This document shows, piece by piece, positions 10,282 to 22,509 of a stretch of 64,000 nt of DNA. The notes beneath the pieces were generated by a model. That model had not been told where the DNA came from. It did no database searches and saw nothing but the letters and a program-made list of their open reading frames with translations. The DNA is taken from positions 1,672,501 through 1,736,500 of the forward strand of contig NC_057768.1 of NCBI RefSeq assembly GCF_010389155.1, written 5' to 3'. This stretch comes from Erigeron canadensis (Eukaryota > Streptophyta > Magnoliopsida > Asterales > Asteraceae). A program made the translations under genes and the position numbers. Numbering within the stretch: the first letter of the stretch is position 1; each line of letters begins with the position of its first letter.

Positions 10282-10776
10282 TGTTCAAAATCATAAGTAA
10301 ATTTTGATCAACCTTAACTTGATAAATGATATATATACTTACATCCTTCCTAGTGTTTGTGTTTTGTGTGCAGGATTTTATATTTGGACTTAAAAAGAGA
10401 AGAAAAGCTTTTATAGGGGTAAAAGTTAAAAGACTAAAGAAAGGAAAGTTAGAAGTGAAGAATTTGAAGACTTGAAGAGTGCTGGATGTAAAGTTTATTT
10501 GCTGGAGTATAAATACCCTATTTAGGGTCCCATTTATAAAAAAATCACACACATATATTTTTTAGCCACTTTTTCTCTCAAATATATTCGTATATTTCTT
10601 GTATATTTAATCATCTAGATCAAATTATTCTGTGTTGTTTATTATTAAGATCTCAATCGTATTGATTAAGATCATAGTTTCAGGATTGTAATCAAAACTA
10701 TAAACAATAATAATAATAATTGTTGGTCTTAATCGGGCCGACTGATTTGTTATATTGGTGATTCAATTTTCGTTCA
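10282..10776 (+). repeat. Copia 5' LTR (495 bp)
   Basis: Starts TGTTCAAAATC and ends CGTTCA just before the primer site. Contains the TATA box at 10508. Confidence 0.95.
10508..10516 (+). promoter_or_regulatory. TATA box of the Copia 5' LTR
   Basis: TATAAATAC about 230 bp into the LTR. The 3' LTR has AATAAATAC at the same place (about 16163), so its promoter looks weakened. Confidence 0.6.
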
Positions 10777-10792
10777 TGGTATTAGAGCCAGG
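10777..10792 (+). promoter_or_regulatory. Copia primer binding site
   Basis: TGGTATTAGAGCCAGG directly follows the LTR and matches initiator Met tRNA with one change. The leader 10793-11408 has no gene but holds a (TA)n run at about 11140-11162. Confidence 0.8.
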
Positions 10793-11130
10793 TTCTTCTG
10801 ATTGGTGTTTCTGATTAAGGTTATTGTTCAATCAGGGCGTATTTCGATTTCCGAAACCCTGATTTGAAAACCCTAATTTTTTAGGGTTTATTCATCTTCG
10901 ATTCGTGATATTCCGCTGCTTCCTCTATTTTAGGGTTTGTTCTTGACTAAGTGAATCAAGAACAGATCTATTGTTGCCAGATCCTGGATCTCTCTTGACT
11001 AAGTGAATCAAGATCAGATCTAGGGTTCCTCTTCCTTCATCCGAGAGCGCTGTATTGTTATCTCTTCTTTTTTTAATATTTGTTTTTTGTGTGTTTTTTT
11101 ACTTCAACTATTTTTCTTCTTCTCAGATTA

Positions 11131-11167
<37 letters not shown>

Positions 11168-11408
11168 TAAATCTTTTCTCACATAAAAACAAGTTTGCTA
11201 ACGCTTGACCTGCCTTCATATGAAAGGTTAGGAATCCCGCCTCTGGCATTCTTGTGTGATTAAAGAGTATTTTCACAAAATTGTTTTACTTGAGAAGAAG
11301 TTTTTTAGTTGTTGTCTGTGATTATTTGGTTGTTTATTTTTGTGTGATTTCTGTGTTTTATTTGCTGCACTATTTTTATTTTTTGGTTATTTGTTCTTAT
11401 TTGTCAAG

Positions 11409-12691
11409 ATGGTTAATTCTCCTCATAATTCTGTGCATAATAGTGATCATGAACCTGAAAGTGATATTGATAATTAGAATACTAAGATAAGTAAACTTGA
11501 TTTTGGTGATCCTTTGTATCTGCATGCTAGTGATATTACTAATGCTCCACTTATAAGTTTAAAGTTAAAAGGAACAGAAAATTACAATGTGTGGAGTTGT
11601 GCAATGTTGTTAGCATTAGAAACTAAAAATAAAAAAGGATTTATTGATGGAACTTGTGTGAAATCTGTGGATAATGATGTGTTAGCCCAACAGTGGGATA
11701 GATGTAATGCTGTTGTTCTTTCCTGGATTCTGAATTGTGTTTCTGAAGAATTGTATTTAGGTCAAATATTTTCTAAAAATGTTGCTGTTGTTTGGAATGA
11801 ACTTAAGGAAACCTATGATAAAGTTGATGGTGTTATTACTTTTAACTTGCATCATAAAATTAATTCTCTCTGTCAGAATAATTCTTCCTTGTCTGAATAT
11901 TATCATAAACTGAACTCTCTTTGGAAACAATTTGATGCTCTCATTAAACTGCCTACTTGTGTTTGTCATGCTGCAAATGATTTTCATAAACATAATTGAA
12001 CTTATAAAACTAATGCAGTTTCTTATGGCTCTAGATGAGTCCTATAGTTCTGTTAGAAGTCATATTCTCACTAGTGATCCTTTACCTTCTGTTAAAAGTG
12101 CTTATTCTTTGTTGTCTAGGGAAGAGTCTCACAAGAATTCTTCTAATGTGTCTAATAAAGGGTCTTCTAGTGCTTTTGTGTCAAAATTTAATGAGCCTAA
12201 ATAAAAGAAAATTTAATTCAAATAATAATTTTGGTAACAGAAATCAGAATTTTGGAACTAGAGGTCCTAATACTAGTCTAAATTGCACAAACTGTAAGGG
12301 TGTTGGTCACACTATTGAAAGATGTTATGAGTTAATTGGATATCCTCCTGGTTATAAAAGAAATAATAATTTTCAAGGTTCACAGTTAAGTTCAAGACAA
12401 AATTATAATAATAATGTTGTGTCTGATAAACATAAGAATCATGATGTTGCTTCTACTTCTTCTTCTACTACTGGTTCTACTTTGTCTCTTACAAATGAAC
12501 AGATGTCAAAGCTTTTAACTCTGCTGAATGACAAACCTTCTATCTCTGCAAATCTATCTCATATGTCTGGTACTTATTTCAATTCTAATAGTTTTTTCAA
12601 CAAGAATTTTGATAAATTTTTTTGTTCTACTAGTGAACAATGTGCTAAGAGTAAACATGATGGTTGGATAAGTGATTCTGGTTTCTTGTGA
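11409..12691 (+). pseudogene. Copia gag (capsid/nucleocapsid), broken
   Basis: Gag packages the element RNA into particles. From ATG 11409 the product has the Copia N-terminal motif (NAPLISLKLKGTENYNVWS, then KNKKGFIDG) and, near 12280-12330, the zinc knuckle CTNCKGVGHTIERC followed by YPPGYK. The frame is damaged: TAG at 11475-11477, a shift near 11999 from the first to the second frame (LMQFLMALDESY), and another near 12200 into the frame with the knuckle. The damage pattern suggests an element transmitted by other copies. Lineage inside Copia not assigned. Confidence 0.85.
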
Positions 12692-15600
12692 AAATATTAT
12701 GAATGGTATTGATGTATCTGATTTGAATTTTACTGTGGGTCATCCAAATGGAACTTTAGCTAAAGTAGTAATGATTGGAAACCTAAAACTGAATAATGTG
12801 GTAACCTTATATGATGTTCTTATTGTACCAGAATACTGTGTGAGTTTACTTTCAGTACATAAGCTAGCTAGAGATAGTAAGAGATTTATAGGGTTTGATG
12901 AGTATATATGTTATATTCAGGTTTAAAAACCAAGAAAACTCTTTGGACTGGTAGTGAAAAGAATGGTTTGTATGTTGTGGATGATGTTTCTGAGTGCCAA
13001 GGTGTGTCTAATTGTGCTTCTGTTTGTTATGTTTCTTATTCTTTGTGGCATAGTAGGCTTGGTCATCCTGGTGATCAAGTTCTTACTGTGCTGCAGCATA
13101 CTCTTGATCTTGATAATAAACCTAAGACCTCTCCCTGTGACATATGTCATAAAGACAAACAAACAAGGGAACCATTTCCTTTGAGTACTCATGTTTCAAA
13201 GGAAGTTGGAGAACTTGTTCATTTAGATTTATGGGGACCTTATAAGTTGGCAAGTAAAGAAGGTTTTAAATATTTTCTTACTATAGTGGATGATTTTTCA
13301 AGGGCAGTTTGGACTTATTTACTTAAATCTAAAGAAGATGTTTATGTGAATATTGTTGATTTTGTATCCTTAATTGAAAATCAGTTTAGTAAACATGTAA
13401 AAATGTTTAGGTCTGACAATGGAACTGAATTTATAAATCAAAAATTTAAACTGTTTTGTTCTGAAAAGGGTATTTTGCATCAAACTTCTAATGTTTATAC
13501 ACCTCAACAGAATGGTATTGTGGAAAGAAAACACAGACACTTGCTCAATATTGCAAGATCTCTTATGTTTCAGGGGGAATTACCTCTTGTTATGTGGACT
13601 GAATGCATTCTGACTGCCACCTATTTGATTAACAGGATTCCTTCTTCTGTGCTAAATGGTCATTCTCCTTATTATAATTTGTTTAAATCTGAACCTTCTC
13701 TCTCACATTTAAGATCTTTTGGGTGTCTTTGTTTTGCTACTATTCTAAATAATGGTGATAAGTTTAGTAGTAGAGCAGAAAAATGTGTCTTTATTGGATA
13801 TTCAAATGAAAAAAAGGGTTATAAACTCTATAGTTTAGACAATAAAAATGTTTTTTATTCAAGAGATGTTAAGTTTTATGAAACTGTGTATCCTTTTAAA
13901 ATGAAAAATAAGTCAACTTCTGTTGATAATAATGAAAATGTTAATCATTTAAACTTTTTTGACACATTTTTTTCTGACCCAATACCCTATGATGAAGTGA
14001 GAGAAACCCCTAATTATGATGGTAATACTAATAAGTTCAAGACTACTGCTAATGTTGGAGATAGAACATCAAATGTTCATTCACCCATTATGCATGGCGG
14101 TCTTGAATCTATTAGTACTGCAACACAAAGTGATGATATAGATAATTCTGGGGGTAGTCAAGATGTTCTTGAACATTTTGATGATCAATCTCCTGAAAAT
14201 GTTAATATTGATTCTGTTAATGAAATTGTTAATCTTAGAAGATCAGAAAGATCTTCTGTTTTTCCTCACAAGTATAAAGATTTTGTAATAAATGGAAAGG
14301 TTAAGTATGGTGTAGAAAAGGTTGTGAACTATTCTTGTCTGAACAGTGAAAATTATTGTTTTATTACAAATTTGAATAAGAGTTCTGAACCTAGGTCATT
14401 TAGTGAAGCTTGCAAGGATTTAAATTGGGTGCAAGCAATGAATAATGAAATTGAGGCTTTGCATAGAAATAATACTTGGATTTTAGTGGACCTTCCTAAA
14501 GGAAGAAAACCCACAGGTTGCAAATGGATTTTTAAGATAAAATATAAATCTGATGGGTCAATAGAAAGATATAAAGCTAGGCTTGTAGCTAAGGGGTATA
14601 GTCAAAGAGAAGGTATTGATTTTGATGAAACCTTCTCTCCTGTTGCTAAAATGGTCACTGTTAGATGTGTGTTGTCCTTGGCTGTTAATAATATTTGGCC
14701 TTTGTTTCAATTAGATGTTAATAATGCCTTTCTATATGGTGATCTTTATGAAGATGTTTATATGATGTTACCTGAAGGCTATAGTGATAATAGTGGTAAC
14801 AAAGTATGCAAACTTGTTAAATCGTTGTATGGGCTTAAACAAGCTCCAAGACAATGGAATGAAAAGTTAACCAAAGCTTTATTTGAATATGGGTTTGTTC
14901 AAAGTAAGAGTGATTATTCTCTTTTTACTTATAGTAAAGATACTGTGTTTGTTGTGTTATTGGTTTATGTTGATGATATTGTGTTAACTGGAAATGATGA
15001 CATTGAGATTGAAAAGGTAAAATAGTTTATGCAAACTAAATTTATGATCAAAGATTTGGGAAAATTGAAATACTTCCTTGGTATTGAAGTTCTTTATAAC
15101 AGTTCTGGTATTTGTTTGTCTCAAAGAAAATATTGTATGGAATTGATGAATGAATTTGGCCTGTTAGGGTGTAAACCTATGAAAACACCTATGGAAGGTA
15201 ACTATTCTATTTCCAAGAGTACTCCTAATGATAAAATTTTGGAAAATATTTTTGTTTATCAAAGACTTATAGGTAAATTGATTTACCTTACTCTCACCAG
15301 ACCTGATATAAGTTATTCTGTGCATGCATTAAGTCAGTTTATGCATGCACCCACTGCTGAACACTTGAAATTGGCTTTTAAAGTTTTGAGGTATTTGAAA
15401 ACTTCTCCAGGAAATGGTATTCAGATAAATAAAAATGATAATCTTGATTTACATGGTTATGTTGACTCTGATTGGGGAAGATGTTTAAATACTAGGAGAT
15501 CTGTAACTGGATTTAACATATATTTTGGTGGTAATTTGATTTCCTGAAAAAGTAAAAAGCAACCTACAGTTTCTAGGTCCTCTGCAGAAGCAGAATATAG

Positions 15601-15952
15601 GGCTCTAGCTTCTATTACTTGTGAATTACATTGGATTATAAATCTGCTTTCTGATCTTAAAGTGAGTAATGTTATTCCTGCACAAATTTTCTGTGACAAT
15701 AAATCTGTTATACAAATTGCTGGGAATCCAGTCTTTCATGAAAGAACTAAACACTTGGAAATTGATCTTCATTTGGTTAGGGAAAAAATGTGTGCAGGAT
15801 TAGTGAAAGTTATTAAGCTTAAATCCAAAGAAAGTGTTGCTGACATTATGACTAAAAGTCTTTCTTCTGATCAGCATAATAACCTATGTGTCAAATTGGG
15901 TTTAGTTGATTTATTTCAAGTTAAGGTTGAGGGGGAATGTTCAAAATCATAA
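12660..15952 (+). pseudogene. Copia pol: protease, integrase, reverse transcriptase, RNase H
   Basis: Protease: WISDSG at 12663, but the rest of the active-site motif is lost in a shift near 12690, so the enzyme looks dead. After a second shift at about 12905 one frame runs to 15952. Integrase zinc site (WHSRLGH ... CDICHKDK), DDE core (HLDLWGP, FRSDNGTEF, VERKHRH). Reverse transcriptase with FQLDVNNAFLYG and catalytic YVDD at about 14969-14980. RNase H with YVDSDWG, SSAEAEYRA and DNKSV. Two stops break this frame: TAG at 15023-15025 and TGA at 15545-15547, the latter where tryptophan is usual. Otherwise the frame is well preserved. Confidence 0.92.
15927..15937 (+). promoter_or_regulatory. 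Copia polypurine tract
   Basis: The purine run TTGAGGGGGAA ends directly at the 3' LTR start. Confidence 0.8.
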
Positions 15953-16412
15953 GTATATTTTGATCAACCTTAACTTGATAAATGGTATATATACTTACAC
16001 ACTTCCTAGTGTTTGTGTTTTGTGTGTAGGATTTTATATTTGGACTTAAAAAGAGAAGAAAAGTTTTTATAGGGGTAAAAGTTAAAAGACTAAAGAATGG
16101 AGGGTTAGAAGTGAAGAATTTGAAGACTTGAAGGGTGCTGGATGTAAAGTTTATTTGCTGGAGAATAAATACCCTATTTAGGGTTCCATTTATAAAAAAA
16201 TCACACACATATATTTTTTAGCTACTTTTTCTCTCAAATATATTCGTATATTTCTTGTTTATTTGATCATCTAGATCAAATTATTCTGTGTTGTTTATTA
16301 TTAAGATCTCAATCGTATTGATTAAGATCATAGTTTCAGGATTGTAATCAAAACTATAAACAATAATAATAATAATTGTTGGTCTTTATATTGGTGATTC
16401 AATTTTCGTTCA
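15938..16412 (+). repeat. Copia 3' LTR (475 bp)
   Basis: Copy of the 5' LTR lacking about 20 bp near its end; followed by the target duplication TTATG. Confidence 0.95.
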
Positions 16413-16706
16413 TTATGCAAAAGTTTTTGGGATATCTAAACTGGAGTTTATCTTTTCTTTGCATTGGTAGTCCGGTATCTGAGACTTCAGCATGTTTGCT
16501 CATGGCCTTGAACAACATATTGTAGTCGTTTAGATGGGACTGTTCTCTTGAAAACCCGCGTCGAGATCACGACTTACATTTATCTTAGTAGTTTGAGGCC
16601 AGTACTTCTAAATTTTATTACCTTTCTGTTTTCCATCTGATTTAGTTTTGTTTGTTTTAGTTTTAATTGTTTCTGTCAATGGACGTTAATTGACCTATAT
16701 ACACAG

Positions 16707-18731
16707 ATACATTCTCGAAGCCAGTATCTAATTCATCAGAATCACAACAAAGTGGTGGTTGGTTTAAGGCATTTACGTACAGTTGCTGCTTACCAGCCAT
16801 ATTTTGATGGGATGTCGACACATCTGATGTTTTAGAGAGGATCAAAAATTCCTTCTTGCCTTTTGGTGGGAGCTTCAACGAGAAAACTGCTAGCAACCCA
16901 GACTTGCCCCATTTTTTTCCCAAAATGGGCGTATATGCCACCATAATTGCAAAACAAGTTTTCGTGTTTCAAAATTCGCAAAACAAAGATACCCGGTACT
17001 TCGGGTTCATGCTCTTCACTTCAACCCGGCAATTGTAATGCCGGTTTATAAAACTATAATACATGAATTGAAGACATCTATATTTGGCACGAGGTGAAGA
17101 ATAGACTGAAGCCGGCAATCTAAGTGCCGGGTACGAGATTTTTTTGTCAGAATCCGGCAATTCAACTGCCGGGTTTAAATCATGGCAAAACGTGGCTTGA
17201 TTTGGCATCGTAAGGACCGACAACACAGGCTTAAACCGGCATTACAATTGCCGGGTTGTAGTGAAGAGGATGAACCCGGCACTTTGTTTTGCAAATTTTG
17301 AAACACAGAAAACTTGTTTTGCAAATTTGTTGGCATATACGACCATTCTGAAAAAAAAAATCAAGCCAATCCTCCTTTGAATATTATTTATTGCTGAGCT
17401 TAACATACCCACTTCATATTGTACTTCCTACTTAAAATTATGAATTACGTCGAAAACCTTAAGTTTACAGTAGCTCTTTTGGTGTCAACCGTTAAGTATG
17501 GGACTTGCTTTTTTGTTTGATATGCAAATGTTCTCATCAATGACAACTTTTTCACGCATCATAAGTTCTTTGCCATGAAAAGCATTCGGAAGATGCTTGA
17601 TAAAAACGTCGGTAAGTGTCTGCCTAGATTACACCATAAAATCAAATAATCTCGACAAGTATCTCTTTGTCAGTGGTTATATGCAATGACTATCACTTAT
17701 CGAAAACATCATGCAATTATACGATACCCACATCCTTTTGCACTTTTTTGTGTCTCTTTATTCTTTGATCAGGTATGGACCTTTTTGGATATGCACTACC
17801 TTGATATTCGTGGCAGCTTCGATTGGTACATTTGCAATAACCTAGCTATTTGGCTCACAAGCTACAGCATAAAGAGTGGAACTATGACATTAATCTGGTA
17901 ACCTGGTCTGCTGGCTTGTTCTATGGCTATGTCCTTATTGTCCCTTTGTGCCTGTACATAATTCTCAAGTACTTCTCTGCACCCTCAACCCTTGTTCAGC
18001 TGTTCTGTCTATACGGTTACTCCTTGTTTATCTTCATCCCTGCAATGGTAAGGATTTTGCTTCTCAAGCTACTTTGTATATTCCGAATTGCATAAAATTA
18101 GATCAAGTCTTTTACAGATTTACTAATGATTTGATCAATGTGATTTCAAGTTGTAGTAATCAGGTCAAATTGTTATGGTATTAGGAGGGTTATTAGGCTA
18201 AAATTTTAGGAGGATCAATCATTTTTCTATTTTGATAATACATTGTCAACACAGTGATTATGGTTATTATATTTTGAAAATACATCATCAACAAAACAAC
18301 CAAAATACGTTAGTGGTTGTCATATGAAAATTCATTGATGAGATACTTGTACTATATATATAGCTTTAAAAACCGAGTCTAATTCGTAAGTTGCAGTAAT
18401 CACTTAGAAAACACACATCTAAACACCCTTGTAGATATAGATGTATACAACGTAATCAGTGGAAAACCTTAGATACATGCTTGGAGACTTGTGTTTGATA
18501 GACAATTTATTGGGTTGAATGCAGTGCCTATCTATCATTCCAGTGGAGATATTCAGATGGGTGATAACGGGTGTGGCTGGGCTGATGTCGGCATTGTTTG
18601 TGGCACAAAATCTGCGGAACCACATAATGTCAGCTGGTGAGAGGTGGTTCATAATTGTGGCTGGGATTTTCTTGTTGCAGTTGGCTCTCTCCTTTGTACT
18701 TAAGCTCTATTTGTTCAATATCAATGTGTAG
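16707..18731 (+). pseudogene. YIP1/YIPF-family Golgi membrane protein, decayed
   Basis: YIPF proteins are multi-pass membrane proteins of ER-Golgi vesicle transport. Exons: about 16707-16900, ending DVLERIKNSFLPFGGSFNEK and NPDL; 17773-18047 with YGPFWICTTLIFVAAS, then NYDINLVTWSAGLFYGYV and LVQLFCLYGYSLFIFIPAM; 18525-18731 with PVEIFRWVITGVAGLMSA and a C-terminal hydrophobic helix ending TAG. Defects: in the first exon a 4-nt insertion after the GGWFKAFT codons and a 5-nt GATGG-type duplication near 16805 that together restore frame, with a TGA between; GC where the GT donor should be after 16900; TAG at 17843 and a +1 shift before LAHKLQHKEW. The N-terminal exons were not found. Identity is secure; loss of function is likely unless some defects are assembly errors. 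Confidence 0.82.
16922..17348. mobile_element. Foldback MITE in the YIPF intron
   Basis: About 170 bp at each end are inverted copies: CGTATATGCCAcc...TTGCAAAACAAG at the left, its complement at the right, with several ACCCGGCAATTG / CAATTGCCGGGT blocks inside. No coding content. It lies about 20 bp after the first visible YIPF exon. No clear target duplication was seen. Confidence 0.75.
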
Positions 18732-20642
18732 TGTTTTACTTGCTAAGAAACACAATTATAGAGGATTAGAGTAATTGTGAACTAAATGAGTTGTTTACCG
18801 TTTAAATATTCCAGTGGACAGGATATATTCTTTCCTTTTTTAAGGTCGATTTTGATGTTATACGTATACAGAAATATCTATTAGTTGATGATGTTAAGAT
18901 ACTCAATTCTGACATAATCGGGGCATGGAAGAGCTGTGATGTAGAGTTGTACACGGTTACCTCTATCTAAGATATTGCCTGAATAAAATAAAAATAAGAT
19001 ATAACAAAACATAAAATATAAGAGCATATTAGAACACTTTAATCAAAACATAAGTTAAACATAACGACATGTATAATGTATTTATTAAAAGCAATGAAGC
19101 ATAAAATGATATGTGAAGGTGGGCTTTGTTGGGTTTGGCTCAGGTCCAGGTACTAATGAAAACAATGGGGTTGGGCTTTTGATTACGGCTCCAATAAAAT
19201 GGAATGGGTGGCTCCGTGGCTATCTATTGGCCGGCCCAAGTCAAAACCCAAAATATATGTACTATATTAAAATTAAAAAGTAGATAGAATAATGGAAACC
19301 TTCAGTATGACTATACGAAATCCAAGTTATACACTTCATATGAATTATAATATCATTATTATAAATCATTTTGATCTCTCTTTGAACTGAAACGTTTTAG
19401 AATCTTATGGTAAATCCTTTTGATATATACCCGAATTCATGGATATATAAGGGGGAATTCTTTGTAACTGTTATTCTTGATACTGCAGAAGCGATATAAG
19501 GGGGAATTCTTAGTAACTGCTTCCCCTTAGTAATTGACCATACTATCCCTATAACTTTTAATTAAAACAAGTTTTCGTAGTCGACAAAGATGTGATTATA
19601 TGGGACTATGACCTGTGAATGTAGCTAACTAAGCCAAAATATCCATGTAATGCAACGATCTCGAAAAATGTCTATCCAACGCAACTAAAAACGAAATTTG
19701 TCTATGTAATATGTGAAACCGGATGAACTAGCAGTAGCCAGTCACCACTTTAAAAGTAGTCAATTTGTGTCCTATGTGGCCAATTTTACTGACCTCAGTG
19801 TAAAAAACCGATTATGTTATTATTTTATTTATATGTATATATATCGGGATATACATACATACACAGACATGTGATGTATCATCTTCAAATATTATTTTTA
19901 TTTAAATATATGAACATAGTTAACCCTTGCTTAGGATGATTCACTACGAAAGCAACATAGAAAATAGAAATGAGAAAATAATGCATTATTTGGACAAAGT
20001 TGAGATCTTAGTAAGCTTATATGTGGTGTTGTCATAGTGACGTATCCAGATATCTAAATTTATTTTGCGTGTTAAAGACTTAAAAGCATATTGTACACCA
20101 AAAAAATTAAATAAATTGAGTATTAAACAATGGATAAGTATCTAAGGTAGGGTATACAAGTTCATAAGAAAATCTCAATCTTATCCTCAATCTCGCTTTT
20201 TCTCTCTTGGTAATAGATGGAAAAGAAAAGTAAATTCATTTCATATGTTTTCATTCCTTGGTTAGAACCTCGTAACCACAAATAATCACCAACTATGTCT
20301 TTTTTCTCATTCTTCAAGACTTTTCACACCACCAACACGTCCCTTTCTTCTCTTCTTAATGTGATTTTGAAAAGTAACATAATAGGAAAAGAAAAAAGAA
20401 ATATCCCAAAAATCTCAAACAAAGTTCATACACTCCAAGATCATTGCTTTCTCTACCACTTTTATAAGACAAGAAAAACATTCAACATATCCCTCATAAA
20501 CTTGGATTTCAAGCAGGCAAAAGAAGTAAGAAAAACCATGATATCATCAAGAATCACACTTAAAAAGCATCTCAAAGACCCTTCACTATTTTCTACTCTT
20601 GAAAGTGAAAAATGTATCTTTTGCTTCGTCTTTGACAATCAA
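18732..20642. other. Gene-free AT-rich DNA after the YIPF pseudogene
   Basis: Probably YIPF 3' flank up to about 18970, then AT-rich DNA. The longest reading frame (20295-20678, plus strand, lysine- and phenylalanine-rich) overlaps the MITE at 20643 and matches nothing I recognise. A 26-bp direct repeat is listed separately. Confidence 0.5.
19445..19519 (+). repeat. 26-bp direct repeat
   Basis: ATATAAGGGGGAATTCTT(T/A)GTAACTG occurs at 19445-19470 and 19494-19519 with one difference. Confidence 0.8.
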
Positions 20643-20945
20643 ATGAGAACACTTAAAAACTACATTTTGATGCATTAAAAGTCCATAAAAACTGACATAG
20701 TGCATAACTAATTATCATTAATTAAGTGTTTAACAACACATTGATTCGTCAAAATCGAAAAAATCTCTTTTTTTTGATGCATCGTATTGATGAATATGCA
20801 TCCAAGATAGATGCACAAAAAAACGTGATTTTTTCGATTTTGACGGATCAATGTGTTGTTAAACACTTAAATAATGATAATTAGTTAATCACTATGTTAG
20901 TTTTATGGACTTTTAATGCATCAAAATGATGTTTTTAAGTGTTCC
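20643..20945. mobile_element. Foldback MITE, about 300 bp
   Basis: GAGAACACTTAAAAACTACATTTTGATGCATT at the left is mirrored by its complement at the right, and inversion continues inward through TTAAGTGTTTAACAACACATTGA and GTCAAAATCGAAAAAATC to a short loop. No coding content. Class (possibly Mutator-like) not certain. Confidence 0.8.
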
Positions 20946-20987
20946 CACCGTTCTTATTTTAAAAGTTTTCTTACCGGAGTGTTACCC

Positions 20988-21018
20988 TATATATATATAT
21001 ATATATTATATAATTTTT
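20988..21018. repeat. (AT)n microsatellite
   Basis: Simple AT alternation followed by T-rich low-complexity sequence to about 21090. Confidence 0.9.
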
Positions 21019-21090
21019 TTTATTTTTCTTTTTCCTTTTTTTTATTTTTCATTTCAATCCTTTGTTTTTTTTTTTAATTTTTTTATTTTG

Positions 21091-22286
21091 TTTCATACTC
21101 AAAAATTTAGTGTTAAAGTTGATTAGATATAAAATATTTAGGAAACTCAATGTCTCAATTGATATATGTGCTAAAAACTTAGCGGCCGATATATCAGAAG
21201 ATGGCCCTTTACCTTTACGATAAATCATATATCGTTGAAGTTTAACGGGTTTGGTCAAAGACAGTAAAAAACGGTCAATAACGGCTTTAAATAGTCAACT
21301 TAAAAATTTAGGTTTTTTTAGATAAAAAAACATGTTTTTGCTTTTAAAAGAAAGGAACGGGATATCATTTAAGAATTAAGTTTTTCTAAACAATAAAATC
21401 AATCTCAAAACACAAAGACAGAGAGGGGGCGACTAACTAGTAACTTTTCCATCTCTGGTGCTAACGATGTAGGTGAATGATGGTACGACGGTGGTGCCTT
21501 GACCGCGGTGGTCGCTGGAGTGATAGTCCTAGAGAAAAAGGAAGAAAGTAGTTTGAATGGTAGAAAGGAAAAAAGAGAAAGGGAAAAAGAGATTAGTAAA
21601 TAGAGAGAAAAGTAATATCTTACCTTGCAAAATGGTTATTTTTTGGCATACACATTACCCCATCAATCTCACTCCATGTGAGTTGTCACATTTAACTAAT
21701 TATTAATTTATTTATAACTATACTAAAGCAAAACCAGTGCGATGCATGTATGAATAATAGTTAATCTTTTTCATTATGTAGTGCGTCTCAAACGAAACCC
21801 GGGTTGTTGCTCCATTCAAGCTAAATATAAACAAATTGTTTTTCAACACCAGATACTCATTAAGCGGTTTAACAATAAACCCCCCGATGTAATACAAACC
21901 ACCGTTTTTGAGTTTGTTGAGAAAAAATGCGTAAGATTATTTTTAGCAACACAATGCATTACAGTTCCTTGCATGTTAGAAAAATACAAAAAGAAATAAG
22001 TGACCATATATACATTTAGATCCATAACCCCGGTAGAATCATAAGTGTAAAGTTCATCCGGTTACATGATTTCATTTACTCTATGCTCAAAAACTCTCGC
22101 CATTAGATGTTCGTTCAAAGATTGGCAACACAATACTATGAATTGTAATATTGTATGGTTCATTAGTACTTGATATAACAATTATGCTAATAAAGCCATT
22201 TAAAAGAGAGCTTCCCACCAACCTTTTTACCGTCTAACCGAAATGGAGTAGACAAATGGCCTCATTACATCATTAGTGCAGGAACC
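21091..22286. other. Gene-free stretch
   Basis: AT-rich DNA with short frames only. The part 21430-21540 is GC-richer (GGTGGTGCCTTGACCGCGGTGG) but I see no reliable gene. Confidence 0.5.
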
Positions 22287-22313
22287 AATATATATATATA
22301 TATATATATATAT
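22287..22313. repeat. (TA)n microsatellite
   Basis: Run of TA dinucleotides directly before a MITE; the related MITE at 27941 is flanked by (TA)n too. Confidence 0.9.
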
Positions 22314-22499
22314 GGGGATGGTAATATAAGGCTGTCGGGTATCTAAGCTTAGGTGTGGAACACTCACATACTAATTTTTTAAACCATAAATATTATGGGG
22401 GCCCAAACATTTATTCATTAAACAAGAAATAAATATTGGTATGTGAGGGCTTCCACACTTAAGCTTAGGTGCCGGACAACCTTATATTCCTTTTTCCCT
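22314..22499. mobile_element. Short foldback MITE, copy 1
   Basis: Left arm GGTAATATAAGGCTGTCGGG...TAAGCTTAGGTGTGGAA is mirrored at the right by TTCCACACTTAAGCTTAGGTG...GACAACCTTATATTCC, around CCATAAATATTATGGGGGCCC. About 185 bp, inserted at TA repeats. A second copy is at 27941-28128. Confidence 0.85.
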
Positions 22500-22509
22500 A
22501 TAAAAAAAG

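Larger units (their letters stand above)
10282..16412 (+). mobile_element. Ty1/Copia retrotransposon with both LTRs and target duplication
   Basis: The 6131-bp element has a 5' LTR at 10282-10776 and a 3' LTR at 15938-16412, both TGTTCAAAATC to CGTTCA, an initiator-Met tRNA primer site, a polypurine tract, and domain order gag, protease, integrase, reverse transcriptase, RNase H, which defines Copia. TTATG is duplicated at 10277-10281 and 16413-16417. The LTRs are very similar apart from about 20 bp (10730-10748) missing from the 3' LTR, so the insertion is fairly recent. The coding part has several frameshifts and stops, so it is not autonomous as assembled. It inserted next to the YIPF pseudogene. 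Confidence 0.95.

Noticed and set aside
10277..10552. Minus-strand frame repeated at 15921-16208
   Set aside because: The duplicated frame exists only because both LTRs of the Copia element contain it.
12923..13192. Minus-strand reading frames opposite Copia and gypsy pol (also 11757-11993, 38906-39181 and others)
   Set aside because: They lie antisense to well-supported domains and read as shadows with no family features.
20295..20678. 127-residue ORF as a gene
   Set aside because: Low-complexity composition, overlaps a foldback MITE, no recognised domain.
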